Assembly: GCF_039532605.1 (NCBI RefSeq)
Contig: NZ_BAAARY010000001.1
Span: 558,001 to 622,000 of the forward strand
Source: Pilimelia columellifera
GTDB lineage: Bacteria; Actinomycetota; Actinomycetes; Mycobacteriales; Micromonosporaceae
Length of the DNA stretch: 64,000 nucleotides
Reading direction: 5' to 3'
Numbering within the stretch: position 1 is the first letter of the stretch; every line of letters starts with the position of its first letter. This document shows positions 35,486 through 47,885 of the stretch, in pieces. A program made the translations under genes and the position numbers. Below the pieces are notes generated by a model. The model did not search any database, had not been told where the DNA came from, and was given only the letters and a program-made list of their open reading frames with translations.

Positions 35486-36231
35486 AGCAGCACCGCCGAC
35501 ACCTCGTACCGGCCGGCGGCCCCGCCGGAGATCCGGGCCCGGACAGTCCCGGCCCGGTCCGCGGTCAGCGTGCGGGTCCACGACCGGCCGGCCGGGACGG
35601 TGACGTAGTCGCTGGCCGGCTGGCTGCCCGGCAGCTCGACGACGACCACGTAGCTCACCGGGCGTCCCTCCCGGTTGGTCAGGGACAGCTCCACCGTGCG
35701 GGACGCGCCGGGCGTCGGAGTCAACCCCACCTGGGTGATAACCGCGGCGTCCGCCCGCCGTTCGCTGTGGACGGCCACCGCCAACGCGCTGGCGCCGAGC
35801 ACGACGGCCGCCACGACCCCGGCCACGGCGGCAACGGTGGGCGCGCTGGCACGGCCCGGCTGGCCGGGCGTCGCCGGCCGGCCGGGCGCCCCCCGGCGGC
35901 AGCGGATCAGGTCGATGACGGCCAGCGTCCCTGTTACCAGGCACAGCGCGCCGACCGTCCAACCCCGACTCGCGGGGACGTCGAACAGCTCGGCCAGCAG
36001 CGGCAGCGCCATGCTCAGGCACAGCGACCCGGCGACCGCCAGCGCGGCCCGGCGGCCGGCCGGGCCGCCGACCCCGGCGACCCGCAGCGCCAGCCATCCG
36101 GGCACGAAGCCGGCCAGGGCCAGCCCGGACGGGACCTGGACGAGCGGGAGACGCGCGACGACGCCGACGGCGTACAACGCGCACAGAACCAACGCCGCCA
36201 CCGCCGGCCCGCCAGCGCGCGCTCGGCTCAC
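35482..36231 (-). CDS. DUF1616-like membrane protein
   Basis: 249 residues: four or five hydrophobic helices, then an extracytoplasmic C-terminal domain (about residues 165-249, VELSLTNREGRPVSYVVVVE) that looks like a beta-sandwich. The arrangement recalls DUF1616 proteins, found with polysaccharide and cell-envelope genes; function unknown. GTG 36231 lies in a GTGA overlap with the upstream gene. Confidence 0.65.
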   Translation of the reverse strand: MSRARAGGPAVAALVLCALYAVGVVARLPLVQVPSGLALAGFVPGWLALRVAGVGGPAGRRAALAVAGSLCLSMALPLLAELFDVPASRGWTVGALCLVTGTLAVIDLIRCRRGAPGRPATPGQPGRASAPTVAAVAGVVAAVVLGASALAVAVHSERRADAAVITQVGLTPTPGASRTVELSLTNREGRPVSYVVVVELPGSQPASDYVTVPAGRSWTRTLTADRAGTVRARISGGAAGRYEVSAVLL

Positions 36232-38057
36232 CAGGCGTACCGCGAGTTCGACAGGTCGTAGACCCGGATGACTCCGTCGTCGAAGGTGACGCCGACGCCC
36301 TCGACGGCCGCGAACTTCTCCAGCGCCCCGGCCGGCAACGGACGCGTCGGGTCGGCGTCCGACGGCGGCGGGTCGAGGAAGTAGCTGCCCCGCGGCGCGG
36401 GGACCTGGGTGAGACGCCGGTCGGCCACCACGTAGCGGATCCGCAGATCCTGCACGGCGCTGCGGTCGGCGTAGTCGAACCCCGGCCGGTGGAACAGGGC
36501 GGCGGCGTGGCCGACCGGGTCGAGGCCGCCGATCGTGCCGACGACGGTCTGGTTGCCGAAGTCGGCGACGAACCGTCCGCCGGCGGGCAGGCGCCGGCGG
36601 GACCACCAGCCGAGCTCCATGGTCCGGGTGTCGACCGCGGCCTCGTAACCGGCGGGCAGGTGCCGGCCGGGCAGACGTAGCCAGTACGGCGGCCACCCCG
36701 CGGTGAGGCCGCCGCAGAACACCACCATCAGCGCCGCGCCGACGCCGAGGCGCCACCGGCGGCCCGCCAGCGTCGCCGGCGGCAGCTGGGCGAGTCCGAG
36801 GGCCAGCGCCAACGCCACCAGCAGCGTCAGGTACGCCGGGGCGCGACCGGCCAGCTCCTCCCCGCGCGGGCTGACCACCCGGATGACGACGATGGCGCCC
36901 TCGACGGCGGTGACCGCCGCCATCGTCGCCGCGAGCAGCAGCCGGCGGGCCCGCAGCGCCCACCACCCCAGCGCCGCCGTGGCGCCGGCCAGCACCAGGA
37001 TCGCCGCCAGCGACAGCGCCGTCTCCACCAGCGGCTTGGCGCCGGCCGAGCCGGCTACAACGTCCGGACGGACCGCGCCGAGCCGGGCGAACGTCTGAGC
37101 CAGGGCCACCAACGGCCCGCCCAGGTAGTCGACCACCTGCGGGGCGACCAGCCAGACCCAGGCCGCGGCGAGCGCCCAGGCCCCGCCGGCCAGCGTCGCC
37201 AGCGGCCGAGCCGCCGGCCGCAGTCGCCGGATCGCCGCCCCGGCCGCCGCGGCCAGCGTCAGCAGCGCGAGGGCGACGACCATCGTCAGGTGGTGGGCGA
37301 CCACGACGGCCCCGGCGAACAGCAGCCCGGCCGCCAGCCGTCGCGCCGGTCCGGCCGGCTGTCGGAGCAGGCTGACGGCCTGGGTCAGGCACAGCGCCAG
37401 CATCGGCAACGCCGGCGCGGTGTAGAGGAACATGGCGGTGAAGAAGCCGTGGTTGGGGTTGCACAGGTACACCAGGGCGGCCAGCGTCAACAGCTCCGGC
37501 CGGCTGGTGACCTCGCGCAGCAACAGCAGCAGCGCCGCGGTCAGCAGCATGGCGCTCGCGGCGCAGACCAGCACCGCTGCCGGGTGAAACGACAGGCCGG
37601 TGGCACGCATGACGGTCAGGGTCAGCGTCTCCAGGCCCGGGAAGCGGGGGCTGATCGGCAGGCTGTGGTTGGTCGGGAACTGGCGTCCGGCGTCGGCCAT
37701 GCCGAGGGTGGTCTGCCAGTGCTGTAGCTCGTCGGCGAACCGGAAACGCAGCGGCGCGTACGCGAGCTTGATGACGAACTGGGCGGCGGTGAAGCCGAAC
37801 ACCGCCAGCAGCCGCCCGGCTGGCGAGACGCGTGGGCTGAGCACTGCCGCCGCGACGGCCCCGATGAGCAGCAGCTGGCCCGCCCAGTAGACCGGGTGCG
37901 CCCAGCCGGCCCCGGCGCGCGCGGCGGCGAACGCCACGCTGACGGTCAGCGCGGCCAGCCCGGCGCCGACCAGCGGCGCCACCGCCGGCCCCGCCAGCCG
38001 CCCGGGCGGCGCCGACGCCGGGGCGGTCGGCTCAGCCACGGCGTCCGCCGAGGACAC
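36228..38057 (-). CDS. Large polytopic membrane glycosyltransferase-like protein
   Basis: 609 residues with about a dozen membrane segments, then a soluble C-terminal region. The long first extracytoplasmic loop contains FRFADELQHWQ, reminiscent of the Asp/Glu-containing loop of GT-C enzymes that use polyprenyl-phosphate sugars. The C-terminal part (TVGTIGGLDPVGHAAALFHRP, DLRIRYVVADRRL) resembles the extracytoplasmic domain of such proteins. It is probably a lipid-linked sugar transferase of the polysaccharide pathway, without close assignment. GTG 38057 overlaps the upstream gene by 26 bases. Confidence 0.65.
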   Translation of the reverse strand: MSSADAVAEPTAPASAPPGRLAGPAVAPLVGAGLAALTVSVAFAAARAGAGWAHPVYWAGQLLLIGAVAAAVLSPRVSPAGRLLAVFGFTAAQFVIKLAYAPLRFRFADELQHWQTTLGMADAGRQFPTNHSLPISPRFPGLETLTLTVMRATGLSFHPAAVLVCAASAMLLTAALLLLLREVTSRPELLTLAALVYLCNPNHGFFTAMFLYTAPALPMLALCLTQAVSLLRQPAGPARRLAAGLLFAGAVVVAHHLTMVVALALLTLAAAAGAAIRRLRPAARPLATLAGGAWALAAAWVWLVAPQVVDYLGGPLVALAQTFARLGAVRPDVVAGSAGAKPLVETALSLAAILVLAGATAALGWWALRARRLLLAATMAAVTAVEGAIVVIRVVSPRGEELAGRAPAYLTLLVALALALGLAQLPPATLAGRRWRLGVGAALMVVFCGGLTAGWPPYWLRLPGRHLPAGYEAAVDTRTMELGWWSRRRLPAGGRFVADFGNQTVVGTIGGLDPVGHAAALFHRPGFDYADRSAVQDLRIRYVVADRRLTQVPAPRGSYFLDPPPSDADPTRPLPAGALEKFAAVEGVGVTFDDGVIRVYDLSNSRYAW

Positions 38058-39330
38058 CGCGGACGTACCGCCACGGTCCGACGGCCATGCCCCGCAGGTT
38101 CGCCCGCATCAGCTCCGGCGGCATGCCGTCCCGGACGCCCACGTTGCGCAGGCTGCCCGGCGACGCGACATCCCGCAGCGCGGTCGGCGCCAGGCCCAGC
38201 AGCGGCCACAGCAGACCGGGGCGACGGCGCAGGAGGCTGGCGTAGAAGGCGGTGAGGGCGACGCCGTAGCCGTGCAGCTGGGCGTGCAGGGCGGCCTCGT
38301 CCCGGCGGTGGAAGTGCCGCACCACCGCCGACGGCCGGTACAGCATCGTCCGGCCGGTCAGCAGCAGCCAGGTGAAGATCGCGGTGTCCTCGCCGCCGCA
38401 GGCGGGGGCGCCGGCGCCCAGGGCCGGGTCGAACCCGCCGATGTCCCGCAACGCCGCGGTCCGGAACGCCATGTTGGCGCCGACGCCGAACGGCGGCAGC
38501 GGGTACAGCGGGCTCTGCCGCATCTGTCCCGGATCGAACACCGCCGGGGTGAATCCGCGACCCTTGCTGTGCCCGCCGAACGCCTCGTACCAGGCCTGCG
38601 CCGCGGTGGCGATCTCGGCGGGGACGACCAGGCCGGACATGCCGGCGGCGTCCGGGCGTTCGGCGAAGCCGCGGACCACCTCGGTCACCCAGTGCCGGTC
38701 GGCGATCTCGTCGTCGTCGATCCAGGCGACCAGTTCGGTGTCCACCTCGGCCAGCGCCCGGTTACGGGCATGCGAGAGCCCTGGTGTCGTGGCCACGATC
38801 CGCCGCACCGGATGTGGTCCGGTGTGCGCGGCGACCACCTCGGCGGTGGCGGCGGAGGTGGGGGCGTTGTCGACGACCAGGATCCGGGTCCGCGGGTAGG
38901 TCTGCCGGGCGAGGCTGTCCAGGCAGACGCGCAGCGGCCCGGGGCGCTCCCGGGTGCAGACGACGACGGTCACCGCCGGCCCGTCGTCCAGCGCCGCCCG
39001 CCGGCCGGCCGGGAACGCGGTCGGGCCGGCCGGACCGGCCCCGGACACCAGTCGGCCCGGGTCGGCGTCCGGCCATCGTCGGGTGATCGCCTCCGAGCAC
39101 TGTCGCCACACGGCGGCGGCGATGTCGGCGGCGGCCAGTCCGTCGCCCAGGGGCACGGTGACCAGCCCCAACGGCTCGGTGTGCAGGCGCGCCAGCAGCC
39201 AAGCCCGGCCACGGCGGACGCCGTCCGGGCCGGGGTTGGGCAGGTCGGCCATGCCGTCGGCCAGCTCCACATCGGCGACCAGGTCCGGCGGGGCGCCGAC
39301 GTCGGGACCGGCCGGTTGGGGCGCGTTCAC
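38032..39330 (-). CDS. Glycosyltransferase family 2 with N-terminal extension
   Basis: 432 residues. About 115 N-terminal residues of unknown nature precede a GT2 domain (TVVVCTRERPGPL, AWIDDDEIAD as the DXD region, GGEDTAIFTWLLLTG as the acceptor motif, then HFHRRDEAALHAQ). GTG 39330 overlaps the GT4 stop by 4 bases. It is part of the polysaccharide operon. Confidence 0.85.
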   Translation of the reverse strand: MNAPQPAGPDVGAPPDLVADVELADGMADLPNPGPDGVRRGRAWLLARLHTEPLGLVTVPLGDGLAAADIAAAVWRQCSEAITRRWPDADPGRLVSGAGPAGPTAFPAGRRAALDDGPAVTVVVCTRERPGPLRVCLDSLARQTYPRTRILVVDNAPTSAATAEVVAAHTGPHPVRRIVATTPGLSHARNRALAEVDTELVAWIDDDEIADRHWVTEVVRGFAERPDAAGMSGLVVPAEIATAAQAWYEAFGGHSKGRGFTPAVFDPGQMRQSPLYPLPPFGVGANMAFRTAALRDIGGFDPALGAGAPACGGEDTAIFTWLLLTGRTMLYRPSAVVRHFHRRDEAALHAQLHGYGVALTAFYASLLRRRPGLLWPLLGLAPTALRDVASPGSLRNVGVRDGMPPELMRANLRGMAVGPWRYVRGVLGGRRG

Positions 39331-40493
39331 GCGGCGGCCGGCTTGGCGCGGTCGCCGGTGACCTCGGCGAACAGACGGTGGTAGGCGTCGACGACCTCGG
39401 TCCAACTACGCGGGTCCGCGAACCGGCCGCCGGCCAGCGGCAGCGCCCGGCAGATCGCCGCGGCCAGGGCGTCCGGATCAGCGGGGGGAGCGAAGACCGC
39501 ACCGGCGTAACCCTCGGCCGCCTCGCGCAGCCCGCCCACGTCGCTGACGACCACCGGCAGGCCGGCAGCCATGGCGACGTGCAGCGGACCGGACGCTGAC
39601 GAGCGCCGGTACGGCAGCGCCACGACGTCGGCGGCGGCGAAGTGCCCGGCCACCTCGGCGTCGGTGACGTACCGGTTCACCACGGTGATCCGGTCCCGGC
39701 GCGGCGAGCGTTCGACGGCGGTCAGCGGCGCGGTCCACCCTTCCCACGTCTCGCCGACGATGACCAGCCGGAGCCGGTCGGCCACCGGCGCGTCTAGCCG
39801 CTCGAACGCCGCCACCAGGTCCTCCACCCCCTTGTAGGGGCGGATCACGCCGAAGTAGAGCAGGGTGATGATCCCGTCGTCGGCGGCCTGCGGACGTGGC
39901 GCCGGCCGGTGGTGGTCGTACGGGCCGTGCGGGGCCAGGGCGGTGGGCGCGGCGGCGATGGGGTAGTGCCGGGCGAGCTCGCGGCGGTCGAAGTCGCTGT
40001 GCACGACATGGCCGTCGACGTTCCTGAGCAGGAGGCCCATCACCGTCTGCACATAACGGCGGGCGCCGGGGATCCGCAGCTCGCCGGTGTCCTGGACCTC
40101 GTGCCACTCCAGTAGCACCCGGGCGCCGCGACGACGGGCGTACCAGGCCAGCAACGCGTAGCTGTGCAGGACAGCGCCGGTCCACCACTGGAGCACCAGC
40201 AGGTCCGGCGCCTGCCGGCGCAGGAACCGCAGCGCCGCTGGCAGGGTGCGCCACCAGCTCCAGTCGAGTCCGTCGTGGACGGCCACCGCGGGATCGTAGC
40301 GCAGGTCATGAACGGGCACCCCGACCCGGCGCCGACCCGGGTAGAGCACGGCCGGGATGAGCTGGCGCATGAGCAGGGCGGAGACCGCGCCCCGTTCGGC
40401 GAGGGCGTTGGCCACCCGGCAGGTGTAGTAACTGATCCCGGAGGTGAACCGGAACCCGGCGCCCACCACCGTGACCCGTCGGGGTGGGCTCAT
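39327..40493 (-). CDS. Glycosyltransferase family 4
   Basis: 388-residue GT-B fold enzyme. The N-terminal half opens VTVVGAGFRFTSGISYYT; the C-terminal half has LLYFGVIRPYKGVEDLVAAF and the nucleotide-sugar site ALPYRRSSASGPLHVAMAAGLPVVVSD. ATG 40493 overlaps the preceding stop by 4 bases. Retaining transfer of an NDP-sugar is expected; donor unknown. Confidence 0.88.
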   Translation of the reverse strand: MSPPRRVTVVGAGFRFTSGISYYTCRVANALAERGAVSALLMRQLIPAVLYPGRRRVGVPVHDLRYDPAVAVHDGLDWSWWRTLPAALRFLRRQAPDLLVLQWWTGAVLHSYALLAWYARRRGARVLLEWHEVQDTGELRIPGARRYVQTVMGLLLRNVDGHVVHSDFDRRELARHYPIAAAPTALAPHGPYDHHRPAPRPQAADDGIITLLYFGVIRPYKGVEDLVAAFERLDAPVADRLRLVIVGETWEGWTAPLTAVERSPRRDRITVVNRYVTDAEVAGHFAAADVVALPYRRSSASGPLHVAMAAGLPVVVSDVGGLREAAEGYAGAVFAPPADPDALAAAICRALPLAGGRFADPRSWTEVVDAYHRLFAEVTGDRAKPAAA

Positions 40494-41548
40494 CGGCTGG
40501 ACGCGGCGTCGACCGGTCGCGCCGCGCACTCACAGGCCGCCACCGCGACGGCGGCGGGAGCGGCGGCGGGCCGGGCCGCGTCGCCGCGACGGCGCAGCCG
40601 CTCGGTGAGCAGCGTGCGTAACACCCGCAGGCCGTCGCGGGGGGCGCTGAGGTTGCTGACCCCGTGCAGCCGGCACAGCTCCACGCTGGCCACCTCCCGC
40701 ACCCGCAGACCGGCCAGCGCCACCCGGCAGTTGAGGACGGTCTCGATCTCGAAGCCGTCGCCCCAGCGCAGCCGATCACCGGCCGGGTAGTGGTCCGGCA
40801 GCCGCAGCGCCGGCAGGATGTCCCGCCAGAACGCGTTGTAGCCGTAACACAGATCGGTGTAACGGGTCCGGTACAGCAGGTTGGTAAGCCAGGTCAGCGC
40901 CTGGTTCCCCCAACCCCGGACCCGGGTCAGATCCTCGCTGCCGCCGCCGGCGACGGCCCGGCTGCCCTTGGCGAAGTCGGCGCCGTCGCGCAACGCCGCC
41001 ACGAACCGCGGGATCTCGGCCGGGTCGGCCGAGCCGTCGGCGTCGAACATGACGACGATGTCACCGGTGGCCGCGGCGAAGCCACAGACCAGGGCGTTGC
41101 CCTTGCCACGGCGGGTCTGCTGGACCACCACCGCGTCCGGGCGGGCACGTAGCGCGGCGGCGATGGTGTCGTCGTCGGAGTGTCCGTCGACGATGACCAC
41201 CTGGTGCTCGGCGGGAAGTCGGGGCAGCACCACGGCGAGGTTGCGGGCCTCGTTGCGGGCCGGCACGACCACCGTGACCGTCGGGCACTCGGGGGGGCGC
41301 GGACGGTCAGCGTGGGCGCCGGCCGGGACACCACCACCGACGCCGGAACCGCGGGCACCGGTCCGGTCCGCAGTGCGCGCAGTCGGCGCCGGGCCGGTAG
41401 TGCTGGTGCGCGCGGCGGGAGTGGCCGCAGACGCAGACGCCGAACACCGACAGGCACCTCCGCTGGACGAGTCGAGCCCGTCCAGGGTAGGGCGTGGCGG
41501 CCAGGTCGACGTCCTGCCGCGGGGGACGGCGCGCCGGCTGCCGGTCAC
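40490..41548 (-). CDS. Glycosyltransferase family 2, dolichol-phosphate-mannose-synthase-like
   Basis: 352-residue frame. The GT2 catalytic domain begins at about residue 90 (TVTVVVPARNEARNL), with VMFDADGSAD as the DXD region and RWGDGFEIETVLNCR as the acceptor site. GTG 41548 makes a GTGA overlap with the propeller gene, but the first ~85 residues are Ser/Thr/Arg/Pro-rich and do not look like a domain. Another frame of the same DNA encodes a clear Cys/His motif (41307-41447). A frameshift, sequencing error in the C-rich tracts, or a separate small gene may therefore be involved, and the real N-terminus is uncertain. Confidence 0.75.
   Translation of the reverse strand: MTGSRRAVPRGRTSTWPPRPTLDGLDSSSGGACRCSASASAATPAARTSTTGPAPTARTADRTGARGSGVGGGVPAGAHADRPRPPECPTVTVVVPARNEARNLAVVLPRLPAEHQVVIVDGHSDDDTIAAALRARPDAVVVQQTRRGKGNALVCGFAAATGDIVVMFDADGSADPAEIPRFVAALRDGADFAKGSRAVAGGGSEDLTRVRGWGNQALTWLTNLLYRTRYTDLCYGYNAFWRDILPALRLPDHYPAGDRLRWGDGFEIETVLNCRVALAGLRVREVASVELCRLHGVSNLSAPRDGLRVLRTLLTERLRRRGDAARPAAAPAAVAVAACECAARPVDAASSR
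41307..41447 (-). other. Out-of-frame Cys/His zinc-ribbon-like ORF within the glycosyltransferase 5' region
   Basis: From GTG 41447 to TGA 41307 a 46-codon frame, different from the glycosyltransferase frame, encodes CVCGHSRRAHQHY followed by DCAHCGPDRCPRFR. That is two CxC/CxxC-type pairs plus His residues, as in zinc-ribbon-like modules. The frame is open upstream to the stop near 41550. It could be the displaced true N-terminus of the glycosyltransferase or a tiny separate gene. Confidence 0.35.
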
Positions 41549-42591
41549 GTCAGATCGACCGCGGCGACGACGCCGCCGGTCTGACTGGCCGCGTACACCC
41601 GGTCGCGGGTGGCGTCGATCGCCAGGCCGAGGGTGGCCGGCACGGCGTCGACCCGGCGGACGGTGTGGGTGTCGCTGTCGATGATCGACACACCGCCGGC
41701 GGGGGTGAAGTGGGCGACATAGATCCTGTTGGTAAGTGGGTTGGCCTCGACGGACACCGGGGCCTCGCCGACGGTCGCCCGGCCGACCACGGTGTGTGAG
41801 CCGCCGTCGAGCACGCTCACCGTGCCGCTGGCGTAGTTGGAGACGTACACCTTCCCGGTGACCGGGTTGACCGCGATGCCCAGCGCGTACGGCTCGACCG
41901 GGACCGTGTCGATGACCTGGTCGGTGTCGCCGTCGATGACCGAGACCGAGGTGCCGTCGGCGCGGCGGGCGGCGTTGGCGACGTACACCCGGTTGGTCTC
42001 AGGGTTGACCGCCACCTTGGCCGGCTCGACCGGGCCAATCGTGATCATCTTGAGCAGGTTCAGGGTGCGGGCGTCGAGGACGGCGACCTGACCCTGGTTG
42101 GTCAGGGTGACGTACAGCTTGCCGGTGGCGGGGTTGACCGCCATGCCCCGGGGCTGGCCGTCGAGCGTGACGCCGGCCGTGACCTGTAGCCCCCGGGCGT
42201 CGATCTTGACGACGGAACGGGTGAAGAGCTGGTCACCGGCGTACAACAGCGGCTTGGTCGGGTGGGCGGTGAGGCCGAAGGGGCTGACCTGGCCTAGGTC
42301 GATCTCCCCGACGACGGCGCTGGCGTCGCCGTCGATGGCGAAGACACGGCGGCGCGGCTCGCGGTCGCTGACCCGCCACGGGTTGCCGACGAAGACCTGG
42401 CCCAGCGACGGGACGGCGGCCAGCTCGTACAGGGCGCTCCCGTCGGTGACGACCTGAACCTGGTTGTCGCGACGGCGGCGGGCGGGCGCGGCGGTAGCTG
42501 CACCGGGCAGGGTCACGGCCGTGGCTGCCACGACGGCGCCGGCCAGAATCGAGCGACGGGAGAGGCTGACGGTGGCGTGGGGGTGCGGCAC
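41545..42591 (-). CDS. Tat-exported YVTN/YncE-type beta-propeller protein
   Basis: 348 residues. The twin-arginine signal SLSRRSILAG is followed by a hydrophobic stretch and an AxA site. The rest is a seven-bladed propeller made of about 40-residue repeats with NPxTGKVYV or NPxTNRIYV cores. E. coli YncE, a similar exported propeller, is iron(Fur)-regulated, and here an iron box lies about 40 bases upstream. GTG 42591 is preceded by GAGGAG; TTG 42615 is the outer limit. It is the first gene of the leftward polysaccharide operon. Confidence 0.85.
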   Translation of the reverse strand: MPHPHATVSLSRRSILAGAVVAATAVTLPGAATAAPARRRRDNQVQVVTDGSALYELAAVPSLGQVFVGNPWRVSDREPRRRVFAIDGDASAVVGEIDLGQVSPFGLTAHPTKPLLYAGDQLFTRSVVKIDARGLQVTAGVTLDGQPRGMAVNPATGKLYVTLTNQGQVAVLDARTLNLLKMITIGPVEPAKVAVNPETNRVYVANAARRADGTSVSVIDGDTDQVIDTVPVEPYALGIAVNPVTGKVYVSNYASGTVSVLDGGSHTVVGRATVGEAPVSVEANPLTNRIYVAHFTPAGGVSIIDSDTHTVRRVDAVPATLGLAIDATRDRVYAASQTGGVVAAVDLT

Positions 42592-42629
42592 GACGTGCTC
42601 CTCGCGTAGGAACAATGACGGGCGTCAAC

Positions 42630-42648
42630 GTAGCTAAGGCTTGCCTTA
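42630..42648 (+). promoter_or_regulatory. IdeR/DmdR-type iron box, propeller/polysaccharide operon
   Basis: GTAGCTAAGGCTTGCCTTA matches 16 of 19 positions of TWAGGTWAGSCTWACCTWA by my count, with a perfect inner palindrome TAAGGC-TT-GCCTTA. It lies 38 bases upstream of the propeller start and after the NRPS stop, so it should act on the leftward propeller-glycosyltransferase transcript. Confidence 0.75.
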
Positions 42649-42676
42649 TCTGTCCAACCGTGGGATGAGGCTCACG

Positions 42677-46537
<3,861 letters not shown>

Positions 46538-46542
46538 CGGTG

Positions 46543-46548
46543 ACCTCC
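46543..46548 (-). promoter_or_regulatory. Shine-Dalgarno deciding a TTG start
   Basis: GGAGGT on the minus strand, five bases before TTG 46537 of the NRPS gene. No in-frame ATG or GTG occurs at suitable distance, so this site supports the rare TTG start. Confidence 0.6.
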
Positions 46549-46586
46549 GGGGTGGTCGGAACGTCCGGACGACAACCGCGTCCGGG

Positions 46587-46605
46587 CGCGGTTAGGCTAA
46601 CCTAA
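46587..46605 (+). promoter_or_regulatory. IdeR/DmdR-type iron box, divergent NRPS/esterase promoter
   Basis: CGCGGTTAGGCTAACCTAA: the right 16 bases fit the consensus exactly, giving 16 of 19 by my count. It lies 42 bases before the esterase start and 50 bases upstream of the NRPS start, placed to repress both when iron is plentiful. Confidence 0.88.
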
Positions 46606-46646
46606 TCGATTGGCGACGATCCTGTCCCATCCGCGAAGGCCGATAC

Positions 46647-47885
46647 GTGACCAGCTACCCGCCCGTTGGCGATCCCCGTTCCTGCGTGCCGCCGGACCGG
46701 CCCCGTCCGGATCCGCCGCCGTTGGCGCAGAGCCCGGCCGTGGCGGCGCTGACCCGCGACCCGTCACGGCTGCCGGAGTTCTGGGCGGACGTGGTTCGGG
46801 CCGGCACACCGCTGATCGAGCCGGACCCCGTGGATCCGGGGCACGTCATCGTCACGTTCCTCTGGCGCGGCCGGGCCGGCGAGGTGCTGGTGCTGGCCAA
46901 CAAGCTGACCGACCGGTTCGACCTGGCCGCCAGCCGGATGCGGCGGCTCGACGGCGCCGACCTGTGGTGGTTGTCGTACCGCCTGCCGCGAGGCTGGCGG
47001 GGCAGCTACCACTTCGCGGTCCGGGCCAGCGCCGGCCACGGGTTCGGCTGGGTGCGCTCCAGTCTGCGCCCGGACCCGCACAACGACCGCGTGCTGCCCC
47101 GCGACCACGGCCCGCCGGCCTCGATCGCCGAGACCGTCGCCCTGACCGGGGGACGTCCATGGCAGGCCCGGCCTGGCGTGCCGACCGGCATGCTGACGGT
47201 CGGTGACGTTCCGAGCGCGCGCCTCGCCGGCGCCAGACGGGTGTGGCGGTACGTTCCGGCAGCGTCCGGGCCGTACCGGACGCTGGTGCTGCTCGACGGC
47301 CAGATCTGGGGGCCGTTGCTGCCGGTGGCCCCGCTGCTGGACAACCTCATCGCCGACGGCGCCCTGCCGCCGGTGGTGGTCCTCATGCCCGACTCGGGCG
47401 AGGGGCCGGGGCGGGCCGGCGACTACGCCTGCCGGGACGCGTTCGCCGACTTCCTGGCCGACGAGGTCATCTCGGCTGCCGGGCTGCCGCTGGTCGGCGG
47501 TCCGGACGGGACAGTGGTGGCCGGACAGAGCCTGGGCGGGTTGGCCGCCGCGCACGCAGCGTTACGGCGGCCGGACCGGTTCGGTGCGGTTCTCACCCAC
47601 TCCGGGGCCTACTGGTGGCCCAACGCCGAGGGCGCGGAACCGCAGTGGCTCGCTGAGGAGATCCGCCGGCGCCGACGGGCCCCGCTGCGCTGGGACCTCT
47701 CGGTCGGCCAGAACGAGTGGATCAGTCTGACGCCGCACCGTCGACTGCGTGACGCGCTCATCGATGCCGGCCACCGGGTCCATTACGAGGAGTACCCCGG
47801 TGGTCACGACCGGGCCTGCTGGCGTGAGCTGCTCGGGCCGGCGTTGGCCCGGGTGTTCGGCGACGGCCCGGGCCTCGGCGTCTAG
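46647..47885 (+). CDS. fes: Enterochelin esterase-type hydrolase (Fes/IroD family)
   Basis: 412-residue alpha/beta hydrolase that would cleave the triserine lactone of the imported ferric siderophore. An N-terminal Fes domain (VIVTFLWRG) is followed by the catalytic domain: VVLMPDSGEGPGR, nucleophile GQSLGG, and the His in YPGGHDRACWRE. No signal peptide, so it is cytoplasmic. GTG 46647 has GAAGG seven bases upstream. Its pairing with an EntF-like NRPS argues that the product is a serine triester. Confidence 0.9.
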   Translation: MTSYPPVGDPRSCVPPDRPRPDPPPLAQSPAVAALTRDPSRLPEFWADVVRAGTPLIEPDPVDPGHVIVTFLWRGRAGEVLVLANKLTDRFDLAASRMRRLDGADLWWLSYRLPRGWRGSYHFAVRASAGHGFGWVRSSLRPDPHNDRVLPRDHGPPASIAETVALTGGRPWQARPGVPTGMLTVGDVPSARLAGARRVWRYVPAASGPYRTLVLLDGQIWGPLLPVAPLLDNLIADGALPPVVVLMPDSGEGPGRAGDYACRDAFADFLADEVISAAGLPLVGGPDGTVVAGQSLGGLAAAHAALRRPDRFGAVLTHSGAYWWPNAEGAEPQWLAEEIRRRRRAPLRWDLSVGQNEWISLTPHRRLRDALIDAGHRVHYEEYPGGHDRACWRELLGPALARVFGDGPGLGV

